Of a stretch of DNA of 64,000 nucleotides, positions 42,501 to 50,566 are shown one piece after another. The stretch lies in assembly GCF_018143015.1 (NCBI RefSeq), contig NC_054741.1:50421048-50485047 (forward strand). The letters run 5' to 3'. The stretch comes from Lytechinus variegatus (lineage: Eukaryota > Echinodermata > Echinoidea > Temnopleuroida > Toxopneustidae). Under the pieces are notes generated by a model. The model made no database searches, was not told the DNA's origin, and saw only the letters and a program-made list of their open reading frames with translations. How positions within the stretch are numbered: position 1 is the first letter of the stretch; every line of letters begins with the position of its first letter. Position numbers and translations under genes: made by a program.

Positions 42501-44147
42501 AGGCCCCTGATGTCTTGTGTGATTTAAATACCCAGCACTCAATCATTGAACTAGTTTGTCTTAGACATCCAAGTTAACAAAGAGGGGTCCCAAGTTCCTC
42601 AACATATATATTTCAAGACATTCACATCCAAGCCTCTGAATCACACCTCACTGGTGAGCTTGGTTCTAGGCATATATCCTGGTAGTATTTGCTAATAATC
42701 ATGGTTTGAAGTAGTTCATCCTTTTGTAGAATATCTGTTCATTCACACTTGAGCAATAAAATCTCACTAGCATCCTTGCATGTATACAAAGCTGTTGACA
42801 CCTTGTCAATTAATCTTCCCCTAGATATCTGACAAATTAATGATTTTTGTTTAGATTCAAAGATCATTTATTATTTAGAAATTCAACCATTCACTCGCAG
42901 AGAGGCTATTTGTACAGGTTTCAATGAACTGCATATTAGTAATATATATCTAGATATATGAACAAAAAAATGATTTGATATTAATAATGTTCTCTTTTCA
43001 GTGTGGAGTGAAAGGTAATCCGGATAACTTCAACAAAGGTCTTGATTGTGATGTCATCGTTGCCGAGGTCCGTCAGACGAGTCACAAGCCAGATGAGATC
43101 TACGGTCTGATAGAGAGGCTTTCACCGGGTACTAGGAAAATTGAACTCTTTGGCAGAATGCACAATATACAACCAAACTGGTAAGTCAGTTGTTATTGTA
43201 GGGAGCTTTCCACGAAAATTTGTCAGTGATTTTGACTGCCTGGTATTGTAAGCTTCTGCAAATCCTTCAAATCCTTGAATCTGATTGGCTGAGAGGAAAA
43301 TAGTCTGTGAAAATTGGTAGCAACATTTTTCATGAAATGCTCCCCTGAAAATTGCACAACATTTTAGAGACATCTTAAGTTTGTGGCCAGTCAGAGCTAT
43401 CTTTTAAAATATATTGCAATCTTTGTAATTGAAAAACAGTAATTTATTCAAAGAAAGAACCAGTGAAGTGTTCAATTATAGACCATATTGTAAGGTTGAA
43501 GGCATACACGAAGCTCACTAGTTGGTGAATTTGGATTCTGATAAATCCAGCTATTACTATCCAACAGGGATGAAACTCCTTTGACTTCTAATGAACTGAC
43601 TGGCTGGTTGAAACAATTTGAAAACTTTGCTAAAAATTTAGAACCTTGTTATCATGTATTTCAAATAAAATTTAGAACCTTGTAATCATTTATTTCAAAT
43701 ATTACAGTTTTGGTCCTATATTTTGTTTCATGTTTCATGGTGTAGTGGTTCTGACTCTCACCTTGTTATCAAAGGGTCATGTTGGAATGTGATGACTGGG
43801 GTGATATTACATCTGTAAAATGCTTTATTTAGATGTCATTGAGATTTTGATAAGCACTACATTAAAATGAAATGTTATCATGATTGATGTACTCTTTAAG
43901 ATTGTATGTTCCCTTCACTTTTTGTTTTGAATTTTTTACTAAGCACTTCATTAAATTGGAATATTATCATGGTTGTTGAACTCTTCAAGATTGTATATTC
44001 CATTCACCTGTTGCTTGATCTTTTACTGATTTCAGGGTGACGTTGGGGAACCAACTGGATGGCGTACACCTGGTGGAACCAGAAACCATCAGAAGATATC
44101 AAGAGAAATACCCGGACAATAATGCTCTGAAAGCACCCCAGAAATGA
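21439..44147 (+). CDS. METTL3: N6-adenosine-methyltransferase catalytic subunit METTL3 (MT-A70), twelve exons recognised, incomplete
   Basis: Exons: 21439-21529, 26065-26210, 27646-27713, 28925-29057, 29646-29736, 30957-30993, 31492-31547, 35068-35187, 35928-36115, 41702-41849, 43002-43180, 44036-44147. They encode about 455 residues (human METTL3 has 580). The protein transfers methyl from SAM to adenosine N6 in mRNA, as a nuclear heterodimer with METTL14. Visible: a basic N-terminus, a Lys/Arg-rich putative NLS (SRKRKREE), the second CCCH finger ([13 protein letters not shown]), the catalytic DPPW motif ([17 protein letters not shown]) and the conserved C-terminal methyltransferase core to [20 protein letters not shown]. 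All junctions agree in phase except 29736 to 30957, where an exon with the first half of zinc finger 1 is missing. Introns carry several transposons and two exon-derived arrays. Confidence 0.95.
21532..22293. other. METTL3 intron 1, left part
   Basis: AT-rich intron; no element recognised until the palindrome at 22294. Confidence 0.4.
22294..22320. repeat. 27-bp perfect palindrome at the LINE 5' boundary
   Basis: Arms GAACAAGG/CCTTGTTC surround an AT core that is itself self-complementary. The right arm also belongs to a 21-bp inverted match with 25738-25758. Confidence 0.85.
22321..24775 (+). mobile_element. 5'-truncated LINE (CR1/Jockey-like), interrupted
   Basis: It encodes the fingers and palm of a non-LTR reverse transcriptase: [67 protein letters not shown], the catalytic FADD (23798-23809) and the C-terminal LWNSLPQS. 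The part before FADD (22330-23370) has stops after about 23217. An unrelated 412-base segment splits the gene at 23371-23782. After it an open frame runs from 23785 to 24780. The endonuclease domain is absent (5' truncation), and the 3' end has a (GAA)n run at about 24700-24722, as expected for such LINEs. Confidence 0.88.
23371..23782 (-). mobile_element. Insert in the LINE carrying a near-identical internal piece of the P-type transposase
   Basis: The first about 110 bases are two and a half 42-bp units, each with the perfect palindrome GTAGTAATTCGAATTACTAC (23373-23392, 23415-23434). The last part, 23624-23781, is the reverse complement of 6790-6950 in the P-type element, with only about three differences seen by eye. 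It ends where LINE coding resumes. It looks like a deletion derivative of a P-family relative; its true ends and target duplication are not certain. Confidence 0.65.
24776..24940. other. LINE 3' flank in METTL3 intron 1
   Basis: Pyrimidine-rich, CTCTT-like sequence; nothing coding. Confidence 0.35.
24941..25370. repeat. Imperfect tandem duplication, unit about 190-200 bp
   Basis: The motif AATGTTCCTGATCGT recurs near 24956, 25157 and 25341. ATTCTGTTTTATTTTCCTT occurs at about 25009 and 25219, and GGGAGTTC at 25068 and 25290. The third unit is partial. Confidence 0.7.
25738..25758. repeat. Right partner of a 21-bp perfect inverted repeat
   Basis: These 21 bases are the exact complement of 22313-22333, 3.4 kb to the left across the LINE. 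The match stops sharply on both sides. Confidence 0.8.
26065..26210 (+). CDS. METTL3: METTL3 exon 2
   Basis: It reads [18 protein letters not shown]...[14 protein letters not shown]. This is the low-complexity Ser/Pro linker region following the METTL3 N-terminus. It has weak conservation of its own, but an open frame, matching phase and GT/AG borders (TTTGTCAG; AAG|GTATTC). Confidence 0.65.
26211..27645. other. METTL3 intron 2
   Basis: AT-rich. In other METTL3 proteins a conserved helical block lies between the linker and the NLS region; no exon for it was recognised here. Confidence 0.45.
27646..27713 (+). CDS. METTL3: METTL3 exon 3 (basic NLS-like end)
   Basis: It reads [23 protein letters not shown], aligning with the GQKRRAEQ basic segment of human METTL3. 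The donor is GA|GTGAGT, and the phase fits exon 4. Confidence 0.75.
28331..28849 (-). mobile_element. piggyBac deletion derivative, 519 bp, in METTL3 intron 3
   Basis: Perfect inverted ends CCACTTGACTGC/GCAGTCAAGTGG sit inside TTAA duplications at 28327-28330 and 28850-28853. It ends 75 bases before METTL3 exon 4. A long C run lies at 28371-28386. Confidence 0.85.
28492..28619 (-). pseudogene. Leader peptide frame kept inside the piggyBac derivative
   Basis: A minus-strand ATG at 28619 opens about 42 codons ([19 protein letters not shown], then an acidic Ser/Glu-rich stretch) before a stop near the right side. Acidic leaders of this type precede the catalytic core in piggyBac transposases, so this is probably the N-terminus left after internal deletion. 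The assignment rests on position and composition. Confidence 0.45.
28925..29057 (+). CDS. METTL3: METTL3 exon 4
   Basis: It encodes [15 protein letters not shown]...[14 protein letters not shown]...FKEQE. It aligns with the human segment around SDVDLEIESLLNQQSTKEQQ. Phases fit both neighbours. Confidence 0.8.
29058..29645. other. METTL3 intron 4
   Basis: AT-rich with a C-run/A-run near 29438-29461; nothing else seen. Confidence 0.4.
29646..29736 (+). CDS. METTL3: METTL3 exon 5
   Basis: It reads [20 protein letters not shown], then [10 protein letters not shown], aligning with human VSQEILELLNTTTAKEQSIVEKFRSRG. It ends after one base of a glycine codon at GAG|GTTTGT, a weak donor. Confidence 0.85.
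29830..30590 (-). mobile_element. 5'-truncated LINE 3' end inside METTL3 intron 5
   Basis: The minus-strand frame 30584-30333 reads [17 protein letters not shown], then [20 protein letters not shown], the typical C-terminus of CR1-like reverse transcriptases. Downstream on that strand is a long untranslated part with a (GA)n run near 30092-30115. The fragment fills most of the intron in which an exon is missing. Confidence 0.7.
30957..30993 (+). CDS. METTL3: METTL3 exon 6 (inside zinc finger 1)
   Basis: Twelve codons and one base, [12 protein letters not shown], identical to human METTL3 over this stretch. It contains the histidine-bearing end of the first CCCH finger. Its start is phase 0, which does not fit the end of exon 5. 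Confidence 0.9.
31070..31190 (+). mobile_element. tRNA-derived SINE fragment
   Basis: TTGACTCTCGCCTTGTAATC and GAGGGTCATGTGATCGAAT form a degraded tRNA-like head related to the copies at 43735 and 32910. Confidence 0.5.
31492..31547 (+). CDS. METTL3: METTL3 exon 7 (CCCH zinc finger 2)
   Basis: With the last base of exon 6 it reads [19 protein letters not shown], nearly identical to human. It supplies the three cysteines of the second CCCH finger; the final histidine follows in YVHY of exon 8. Confidence 0.95.
31622..32681. mobile_element. MITE with AGGGGAAGGCGGGGTAAGTTG ends, about 1.06 kb
   Basis: The left end and the complement of the right end share AGGGGAAGGCGGGGTAAGTT. Phrases like GGGGTAAGTTGAGCC and GGCTCAACTTGCCCC recur inside (31830, 31855, 32072, 32098, 32640), so the interior is built of terminal-repeat-like units. 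A TA flanks each end. A LINE/SINE tail is nested at 32155-32520. Confidence 0.85.
32155..32520 (-). mobile_element. Retroposon 3' end with (CAAAT)n-type tail, nested in the MITE
   Basis: The plus strand shows TTTGATTTGATTTGATTTG at 32160-32180, a pentamer tail typical of LINE 3' ends in minus orientation. The rest is AT-rich and resembles the 3' untranslated part of the LINE at 29830. Minus-strand frames are not convincing protein. Confidence 0.5.
32686..32965 (-). mobile_element. tRNA-derived SINE, near full length
   Basis: On the minus strand: a tRNA-like head with B box GGGTTCAAATCC (32920-32909), a middle part with CAGCAAGAAATTTATCC, and a 3' end reading CACTATACAAATGCC followed by an ATT-rich tail. 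The fragment at 142-292 is from the same family. Confidence 0.75.
33190..35067 (+). repeat. Tandem array made from the 5' edge of METTL3 exon 8, with decoy splice acceptors
   Basis: Two unit types alternate. An 80-81-bp unit holds the intron end (CTCATATAG) and the first about 36 bases of exon 8 (TATGTACATTATGAAG onward). Exon-like starts lie at 33205, 33285, 34520, 34600, 34745, 34826, 34907 and 34987, with the true exon at 35068 as the last member. Between 33305 and 34500 a 49-bp unit (about two dozen copies) keeps only the GAAGAAGCTA...GTAAGAGTGGTGA part of the exon with CATTGTA inserted, plus ATCAGATTTTACATTG. Each unit also holds GTAAGA, a donor-like word. Open frames across the array are by-products. 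Confidence 0.95.
35068..35187 (+). CDS. METTL3: METTL3 exon 8
   Basis: Forty codons, phase 0 at both ends: [16 protein letters not shown]...VMTPPQ. YVHYE completes the second zinc finger. The first about 36 bases are those amplified upstream. The exon is told from the decoys by GGTGAGGAAGAG in place of GGTGATCAGATT and by its full length. Confidence 0.95.
35188..35927. other. METTL3 intron 8
   Basis: AT-rich with a G-run at 35463 and T-run at 35496; no exon-derived repeats in this intron, which separates the two array-bearing exons. Confidence 0.5.
35928..36115 (+). CDS. METTL3: METTL3 exon 9 (catalytic DPPW exon)
   Basis: Sixty-two codons plus two bases. [17 protein letters not shown] includes the DPPW motif that binds the target adenosine and SAM; it ends [10 protein letters not shown]. 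Its last about 56 bases and its donor (AG|GTCAGT) are the source of the downstream array. Confidence 0.97.
36116..37440 (+). repeat. Tandem array made from the 3' edge of METTL3 exon 9, with decoy splice donors
   Basis: About thirteen units of 100-112 bp follow the exon directly. Each has an intron-like part (ACCTTTCAACTCAC, GTGACTTTCTGTAGTG) and an exon-like part (CTCAATGTTCCCACAATGCA, then CTTCCTCTGGGTCACAGGAAG). Donor-like GGAAG|GTCAG sites fall at 36221, 36321, 36425, 36721, 36825, 36930, 37030, 37224 and 37407. In about four other units (near 36529, 36641, 37132, 37315) the donor reads ATCAGG and is dead. A shorter variant with GAATTCTAGGTCACAGG recurs after the dead units, suggesting a higher-order repeat. 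Confidence 0.95.
37441..38232. other. METTL3 intron 9, after the array
   Basis: AT-rich sequence; a 128-residue open frame at 37703-38089 resembles no family I recognise and is not called. Confidence 0.4.
38233..38442. mobile_element. MITE of the TATTCTGAG/TTTTATC family
   Basis: Left GGGATGGTATTCTGAG and inner AGATAAAATTT / AAATTTTATCT blocks form a hairpin. It is related to 16151-16990. Confidence 0.65.
38645..38935. repeat. Tandem repeat, about four units of 63-80 bp
   Basis: AACACTT-AACTTCTGAATTC-like starts recur near 38649, 38715, 38790 and 38866, each followed by CATTGCTTTA and GGGTCTGTTTA. Confidence 0.75.
38936..40455. other. METTL3 intron 9, middle part
   Basis: A GAAGAAGGA-type purine run lies at 39600-39635; otherwise nothing recognised. 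Confidence 0.4.
40456..41165. mobile_element. Worn repeat cluster with G-run/C-run ends
   Basis: It begins GCAGATTCAGGATTTTG and GGGTGCAAAGAGC, common at ends of a degenerate MITE type, and finishes CCCCTCCCCCGGGGGAG. The interior phrases (AACCCCTATTTTACCC, TTAGACCCCCATTT) resemble the MITE at 19216-19778. Borders and unity are uncertain. Confidence 0.4.
41702..41849 (+). CDS. METTL3: METTL3 exon 10 (methyltransferase domain)
   Basis: It reads [20 protein letters not shown] and [17 protein letters not shown], nearly identical to human METTL3, including the interface and SAM-binding loops. Confidence 0.97.
42236..42507. mobile_element. Harbinger-like MITE, GGGGCC..CTTACAAAGAGTT ends
   Basis: Left CTTACAAAGAGTTGTGATT and the complement of right AATCGTAACTCTTTGTAAG are inverted over about 30 bases; 272 bp, in METTL3 intron 10. 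Confidence 0.85.
42508..43001. other. METTL3 intron 10, right part
   Basis: Nothing recognised. Confidence 0.4.
43002..43180 (+). CDS. METTL3: METTL3 exon 11 (methyltransferase domain)
   Basis: It encodes [20 protein letters not shown], then [19 protein letters not shown] and [12 protein letters not shown] cysteine replaces the usual valine right at the junction with exon 10 (HCL|CGVKG); otherwise it is as expected. Confidence 0.97.
43181..43734. other. METTL3 intron 11, left part
   Basis: AT-rich; AATTTAGAACCTTGT(T/A)ATCAT is repeated at 43637 and 43671, a small local duplication. Confidence 0.45.
43735..43870 (+). mobile_element. tRNA-derived SINE
   Basis: ATGGTGTAGTGGTTCTGACT is a clear tRNA A-box head. 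It is followed by CAAAGGGTCATGTTGGAAT (decayed B box) and a GTAAAATGCTTTATTTAGA-like 3' part. Confidence 0.6.
44036..44147 (+). CDS. METTL3: METTL3 exon 12 (C-terminus and stop)
   Basis: [20 protein letters not shown] and then [16 protein letters not shown], stop TGA. It aligns with the human C-terminus ([21 protein letters not shown]). Confidence 0.96.
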
Positions 44148-45087
44148 CCTCAGACTTAGTTCCCAGTCTCCCTGAGACATTCGCCATCACATGAAAACCT
44201 CAAGGAGTGTGTTTCCAATCAGAGCTACTCTAGGAAACACATTGGATCGTTCCCAAGAGAGGTTATATTCCAGGAGATTGTGGAGATCTGGGTGGGTCAG
44301 GATGATGCCAGTGTCAGCTCCCAACCTGTGATTGGTTTCCTCAACTCCTGTTCCCTCCCTTGAGGTCTATCTTCTTTCAAGAGAAGCCTATTGCGATGTA
44401 GATGATGAAGATCTGTGCCCTTCAGAACGGCACCAGAATCCACTGCCAGCCTGTTAGCATCATCCGATCCTTGCAAGCTCTCTTTCATTTTAGACTGAAA
44501 CTATAAGAGATTTGTCAAGATGCTGCATGTACATTACGTTGCAGACAACCACGGCTGTTTCCTCTATACTATCTTGTCATTGACTGGATTGTTCAAGAGG
44601 ATGTTTTCCAGACGTCTCTCCTATTAGTGTGTTACTCTTACTGAAGCCATGGACCTCTGATGGTCTAAGAAATGATCCAAAATTCCCTTCAAATTGATAA
44701 CCAAAGTCAAAGACTGTATATAATATAATTTTCTTGCCTTACTCTTATAAAAGGAAACTAGAATTTGAAATGTATCTTTCGTTTAAAAGAATCAACTGTG
44801 TCTGTCATTTGCATTGTCATTAATGCATGACGAAGCTAATGTTTCACATAGATTTAAGTGTGACTTAGAGTTGCACTTAAATTCCCAGTTGTGCATGCTA
44901 CTGCAAATTAATTCAAAAGATCACACATTAAACATCATGTACATGTCAGTATTTAAACAAGGCTTTTTGTCCCGCTTATCTCTTTGTGGAACAACCCCCC
45001 CCCCCCCCCGATGGTCAACCAGTCATATCGCTTTGCATAGCAAGTGCTTTGGTATGGATATTTCCTGGAAAAGGAAATTGATATGTA
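44148..45087 (+). other. METTL3 3' untranslated region, probable
   Basis: No coding signal or strong repeat until 45088. The first AATAAA on this strand is at 45674, so the UTR may be about 1.5 kb and include the MITE at 45088. A C run lies at 44996-45009. Confidence 0.4.
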
Positions 45088-45519
45088 AAGGCCACCGCAC
45101 ACCTTACAACCCGACTGGATGGCGACTGGCTTGCGACTGAGTGAGGAGAGATGTAACGTCACATCTCTTGTCAGCTTGAGCGTCGCAGACAGGTCAGAGA
45201 CAAGTCGCAAGGAAAATCATAAGGATTTGACACGTCGAATCAATATGACTGAATCGCAAGCTCAATCCAACTTCCAGCCAATCAGATAGCAGAGTTGCAT
45301 GACGCGTATATGATAAACAACGCGCATACGCAGTAGTAAGCACATTTTCTCAGTTGCTATGGCTAAAAGTAAAAAGCGCATGCATGAGTCGCAGACAGCA
45401 TGGTATTCGGATCGTGAGATGTGCGGTGTCGAGGCTTATGACCACCTTGCGATTCATCTCCCCTCTCTCAGTCGCAAGCCAGTAGCAGACCAGTCGGGTC
45501 TAAGGTGTGCGGTGGCCTT
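45088..45519. mobile_element. MITE with AAGGCCACCGCACACCTTA ends
   Basis: The left AAGGCCACCGCACACCTTA is matched by the complement of the right end. Inverted homology continues through CCCGACTGG and GCGACTGGCTTGCGACTGAG. It is 432 bp. Confidence 0.88.
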
Positions 45520-45673
45520 AAGGTGTTAAACATATATCACTTGCTTCCTTTTATCAAAATACATTGCTTTTCACTGTGGTCCTAGAACTTACAATACCAC
45601 ATGGTTTACTGCATTAAATTAATTGGATGAATATCTTGAATACTGAAAATAATAAGTACATTATATTTTAACA

Positions 45674-45679
45674 AATAAA
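45674..45679 (+). promoter_or_regulatory. METTL3: Candidate poly(A) signal AATAAA for METTL3
   Basis: This is the first canonical hexamer downstream of the METTL3 stop. An upstream variant signal might be used instead. Confidence 0.35.
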
Positions 45680-45775
45680 GATTTACCAATATAGAAATCT
45701 GGAAATGTACATGTGTTATACAAATTTGATGTCTAAAGCTTTAAATCATATTCATTCGTGAAAAAATCTTTTACA

Positions 45776-45955
45776 GTAATGATAATGAAGATAACAATAA
45801 TAATGATAATGATACTAATTATAATAATAATGATAAAAATGATGATAATAATTATGATGATGATAAATATATTAATATTGATAATGACATTATCAGTAAT
45901 AAAAATGATAATTATGATAATGATATTGATGATAATATAAATAATAATAACCAGG
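45776..45955. repeat. (GAT/AAT)n microsatellite
   Basis: About 180 bases of imperfect ATAATG and GATAAT triplets; the Ile/Met-only open frame across it is an artefact. Confidence 0.9.
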
Positions 45956-46006
45956 TATGACTTTGAATTATGGTATTTCTTACCATTTTACTGACTACCA
46001 TGTTCT

Positions 46007-46154
46007 GGGGCCCGTTGCAGAAAGAGTTGCGTTTAAACGCAAGTAAAAAAAATCAATCGCAAGTCCCAAATGCGCGCTGTTGATTGGTTGAAACTCAAGT
46101 TGCGCATGATTTTTAGAGTTACGATTGATTGCAACTCTTTCTGCAACGGGCCCC
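46007..46154. mobile_element. Harbinger-like MITE, GGGGCCCGTTGCAGAAAG ends
   Basis: Perfect inverted ends GGGGCCCGTTGCAGAAAGAG and their complement, 148 bp in all; a TTCT/CAGG context and no internal coding. Confidence 0.9.
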
Positions 46155-47130
46155 AGGGGCTGTAGGGTTCAGCTCAGCATAAAGGCAGGGTTTATGTAGT
46201 GATTATAAGTCTTTATTAAACAGACCATGTTGCTACAAATACATTCAATCAATAATTGAAAATGAATGGATATTGATGTCAACTGCAGTAAAATGCTAAC
46301 ATCAGGGGTTTCGTCTGTTTTAGGAATAGAATATGACAAGAAGTCTATTTGGACAATAATGTGTGGCTGGTATGGTGATTCTTAGATTCAAACCTTGTTG
46401 AGATATTTGACAAACTTGACAAAATACAGTACCTATATTCAGCACCTTTCTATGAAAAGAGACGAGCAGGTTAAACGTCCTCTCCTTTGGTTGCTGCAAA
46501 GTTTTGGAATTACCTTCCTGAAGACGGCCTCCTCTGTTGAATTATTCTAGAAAACCATTGAATCTCGTCTATTTTGCTAAAAAGAACAATGAATTGCATG
46601 GACTAAGCTGACCATTCTGAGGTGTTTAATTATTGTTTTAGTGGCCCAAATGTGGAGCAGTGTGTGCATAGCGCTTTGTAACCAAAAGGAAAAATTATCC
46701 TGTAGTAGAAACTACTTGACAGAACCCTAAACACTATTGTGATAATATCTTGAGATACAATCTGTGCTTTCAGCGTACTCTTAGTTCAGAATCAGATTTT
46801 GTTATACCTTGAATTTTTATTCCAAGATAGGATGTGAGTCCCCTTGTGAAGAGTTCTGACAAGTTATTATGAATAAAAATGAGAGATAAAGGTTCTTATG
46901 TAATAAAAAATTATATAAGACAAATTCTACAATTTAAATTAATAAGCAAAATGATTTTTCTTGATAATTTCCTAATTGGATATTTCATTTATCTGCCAGT
47001 TATTGTTTTTTTATTTCAATTTGTCTTTTCTCTATTACTTTTTTGTTTTTATTTTAGTCTTAATTTCATTAATGAGTTCATTCTTTTATTTATGATATTT
47101 GAATTCTATAAATATAGATATTCAACACAT
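46155..47130. other. Intergenic DNA between METTL3 and the Harbinger locus
   Basis: AT-rich. The 96-residue Phe/Leu/Ile-rich frame at 46879-47169 runs into a MITE and is not supported. Confidence 0.45.
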
Positions 47131-47134
47131 TTAA

Positions 47135-47689
47135 ATGGATGGTCCGGACTGAAAGTATTTATAGCTTAATAAATAGAGTAGAATTTACTGAGCAAAATGC
47201 CAAAAATTTCATCAAAATCGGATAACAAATAAAGTTATTGAATTGAATTTTTAAGTTTAGCAATATTTTGTGAAAACAGTCATCATGAATATTCATTAAG
47301 TGGGCTGATGATATCACATCCCCACTTGTTCTTTTGTATTACATTATATTAAATTCGGTTTGTTCAAAATTTTTCCTCCTAGAAGTAGAAAAATTGGATT
47401 GACAACTGATTTAGTGCATTAAATATTTATTACTGCAACTTATTTCATTATAAGGGAGACACATTCACACAAGTATGAAATAATGAAAAATTATGATTTT
47501 ATTTAAGAAAACGGAAAGCGGGGATGTGACATCAAATTCATGACGACTGTTTTCACAAAATATTGCTAAGCTTTAAACTGCAATAACTTTATTATTTGTT
47601 ATCCGATTTTAATGAAATTTTTGGCATTTTGCTCAGTGAATTCTACTCTATGTATTAAGATGTAATTATTTCCAGCCCAGACCATCCCT
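47135..47689. mobile_element. TTAA-type long-TIR MITE, complete copy
   Basis: Ends ATGGATGGTCCGGACTG and, complemented, AGGGATGGTCTGGGCTG, each bordered by TTAA (47131-47134, 47690-47693). Arms of about 200 bases share TCGGATAACAAATAAAGTTA and its complement. Confidence 0.9.
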
Positions 47690-47693
47690 TTAA

Positions 47694-48470
47694 AAACAAC
47701 ATTTGTGTGTGTTTTTTTAATGTAAAAACATTGTTCACTTTATGTAACAGATAGGAAACAACCAATCCCCCTTCCAATCAAATGAACTTTTCTTGAACTC
47801 TGAGAATGTTTTTCACTTATCGCATTCTGTCCATTGAGATGCAGATAAAACCTAGAATGGTTGAGATGTAACTCATAAAGATGCTAAGGGGATGAAGTGT
47901 ATTCACACGGAGCAGTTAATCTATATAATATTGCAGACAAATCTTCCTGATATGTATTCAGGTAGCTTCTTAACCATTCAATATCTAATCAATAAGGTAC
48001 CTCTGGCTATGAACTATGCCAAATGTGTAGTGCACTAAAATCAAATAATGCTGAATGGTTAAATTCCTGTTCAAAGAGTGTTCTAACCCCTGTGCGCATT
48101 TCGAAAATTCTTCACATGAAATTTGTTGGTCCAAAGTAGCAGTTCAGCTGTTGACAAATCATGTGCTAATATTTAAAAAGCGTTGATTGGTTCACAACTT
48201 TTTGCAGTCAGGAGACAATTTTTTTCAGTTACCTCACACTCTATTGACTTTTTACTCAAAATGTTGCTGAGTTTTTTATAGAGAGCTTTGTAGGTCTATG
48301 TCTGAACGTGACTTTCCTCCATAAACTGAGTAAACTTGGGATGAACTCTTGGCATTGTGCCAAGATAGCAAGCACCCTTGGTAAAGTCTTGGTCTCAAGG
48401 TATTGAATCAGGAAAAAAAAAACATTATTCTCTCAACTGTCTTGATTTATTGCAGTAATTGTTACAAATA
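47694..48470. other. Intergenic DNA, nothing recognised
   Basis: No supported gene or repeat. Confidence 0.45.
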
Positions 48471-48639
48471 AAATTTAATTGATTGTATTGATGAATGTGA
48501 ACATTTGTTTTTTGTCTGTTTATGTTTTTCCAGTATATTATTATGTTGTAGCTGGTTTGAGATCTTATACTTTTAGAAGGGATAAGGATTGGAATTTGTT
48601 TGTTTCATTACATTCACCTCCTCAGTCATACCAACTATT

Positions 48640-49180
48640 GTTCTCATCATCACTGTCATCATCATCACCCTCACCATCATCATCACCTTATTGTCATCAC
48701 CAACATCAAAACTATCATCATCAAAACTATCATTGTCATCATCATCAAATCTATCATTATCATCATCACCAACATCATCACAACTATCATCGTAATCATT
48801 GTGTCCATCATCATCACCACCATCATCATCACCATCATAGCCATCATCATCATCAAAACTATCATTATCACCATAGCCATCATTATCATCATCACCACCA
48901 CCATCATCATCACCAAAACTCTCATCATTACCATCATCATCGTCATAATCACCATCATCAAAACTATCATCATCATCATAGTCCTCATCATAACCATCAT
49001 CAGAATTATCATTGTCATAACCATCATCATGTTCATCATTCTCACCATTGTCATGTTAATCATCACGGCCATCATCATCTCACCCTTCATTATCATCATC
49101 ACTGACATATCTATTCCATCATCATTATAGTTATAACTCCTATCACAATCACTACCATCATCGTTGTCATCATTTCCACC
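48640..49180. repeat. Long (CAT)n-type microsatellite, about 540 bp
   Basis: Imperfect CATCAT, CACCAT and CATTAT triplets throughout. They make a His-rich frame on the plus strand, an Ile-rich frame beside it and a Met-rich frame on the minus strand. None looks like a gene. Confidence 0.95.
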
Positions 49181-49389
49181 ATTTTCTTCTTTCATTCCCT
49201 TCCCCATATCACTTTTCTCCTCTCTTACCTCGTCCTCGACCACCTCCATATTCATTCCAAACTTCATTTCGAAGAAACACAAATGCGTTTTGGTATTAAC
49301 AAGGAATGCGTTTTCTTCATTTTGCACGTCGTAGCAAATCCTTTTACAGGCTGGTTTGACGAACTGTGCACCAAAATGATGTATGGAAC

Positions 49390-49810
49390 ATCAAAAGATT
49401 TCACATGACCAATGTCAGAGGTCATTTAGGGTCAATGAACCTTGGTCATATTTGGGGTAATTTGTTGAATTACCATAGTAACTTTGAAAGTTTATGGATC
49501 TAGTTCATGAAACTTGAACATAAAACTTAAACATAAGAGTAATCAAGTATCGCTGAACATCCTGCGCGTGTTTCAGGTTACATGGCTAATGTCGAAGGTC
49601 ATTTAAGGTTTGAACTTTGGCCATGTTGTGGGTAATTGTTAAATCGCCATCATAACTTTGAAAGTTTATTAATATAGTTAGTGAAATATGGATATAGCGG
49701 TAATCCAGTATCATATTGCTCATCTTGCATAAGTCGTAGTTTACTTTATCAAGGTCAAATGCCATTTAGGGTCAATGAACCTAGCATTATATTATATGAA
49801 TAGTGTTTTT
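49390..49810. repeat. Dispersed repeat, about 2.5 units of 172 bp
   Basis: GGTCATTTAGGGTCAATGAAC-like phrases recur near 49421, 49598 and 49765, and TAACTTTGAAAGTTTAT at 49480 and 49652. Confidence 0.7.
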
Positions 49811-50094
49811 GTGAATAATTATTTTATAGTCATTTTCAAAGTCAGCACTGTTGCTACATTGAATCGCGTAAAGCAGGCGAGACTGCCAGTGTTCCACTTG
49901 TAGCTAATGACTACCATATACGATTCGATGCGAGAATATACTTTCATCTAATTTGTAAGATGAAATATAATTATAACTTGTTTGAAAAAGTCTACACTCA
50001 ATCTCAATCCAGTTTAATTTGTTTGGGTAATTACGCCATCATCGTCAAATTTGTTTTCTTATAAGTTTGAATCCTCTGAATCACTGAATACTAT

Positions 50095-50298
50095 GGCCCG
50101 TATTCTGAAGTCAGGTTTAACTTAAACCTCGGCTTAAGTCCGGTCTAACTCCAGTCTAAATCTCACTTTAGACCGCGGGTTTAAGAATTCACTTTCTGAA
50201 GTCCGGTTTAACTTAAAACCTCGGTCTAAGTCGAGTCTAACTTGCGCAAAATTTAGACTCCGCCTAGGGGTAGTTTAAACCATGGTTTAACTTTCAAA
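50095..50298 (+). promoter_or_regulatory. Putative left terminus and promoter of a Harbinger element
   Basis: It begins GGCCCGTATTCTGAAGTC, the kind of end seen on Harbinger elements and on several MITEs here. A 47-base direct repeat (TCTGAAGTC, GGTTTAACTTAAA, CCTCGG, GTCTAAC blocks) occurs at 50104-50150 and 50195-50241. The nuclease ATG follows 4 bases after a GGTTTAACTTTC copy. Harbinger elements carry subterminal binding motifs for their SANT/Myb-like protein; these repeats are candidates. Confidence 0.6.
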
Positions 50299-50566
50299 AT
50301 GGCTGATCTGCTAGCTGCCTTGCGACGGGGAGAGCAAATGCTCGAGATAAATCGTCGACAAGAGATCGAGAGGCCGTTAGTTGAAAGGAAAAACCCTTTT
50401 CATATTTATGAGAACAACGATTTTCAGCAGCGGTATCGCTTCACTAAGCAAAGTGCGTTACACATTATTGAAGAACTAACGCCAGCTTTGGAGAGACACA
50501 CGAGTCGCACTAATGCGGTGCCAGTGTACCTTCAAGTTCTCACCGCTATGCGTTTTTACGCAGTCG
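50299..50566 (+). CDS. Harbinger nuclease exon 1
   Basis: Eighty-nine codons plus one base. MADLLAALRRGEQMLEINRR, later NDFQQRYRFTKQSALHI and LTAMRFYAVG, typical of HARBI1 N-termini. The donor is TCG|GTAAGT. Confidence 0.93.

Noticed and set aside
45758-45940. 60-residue Ile/Met frame
   Set aside because: A microsatellite artefact of GAT/AAT triplets.
48479-49105. 208-residue His-rich open frame, plus overlapping Ile- and Met-rich frames
   Set aside because: It is entirely the product of a (CAT)n-type microsatellite; no start context, domain or splice structure supports a gene.
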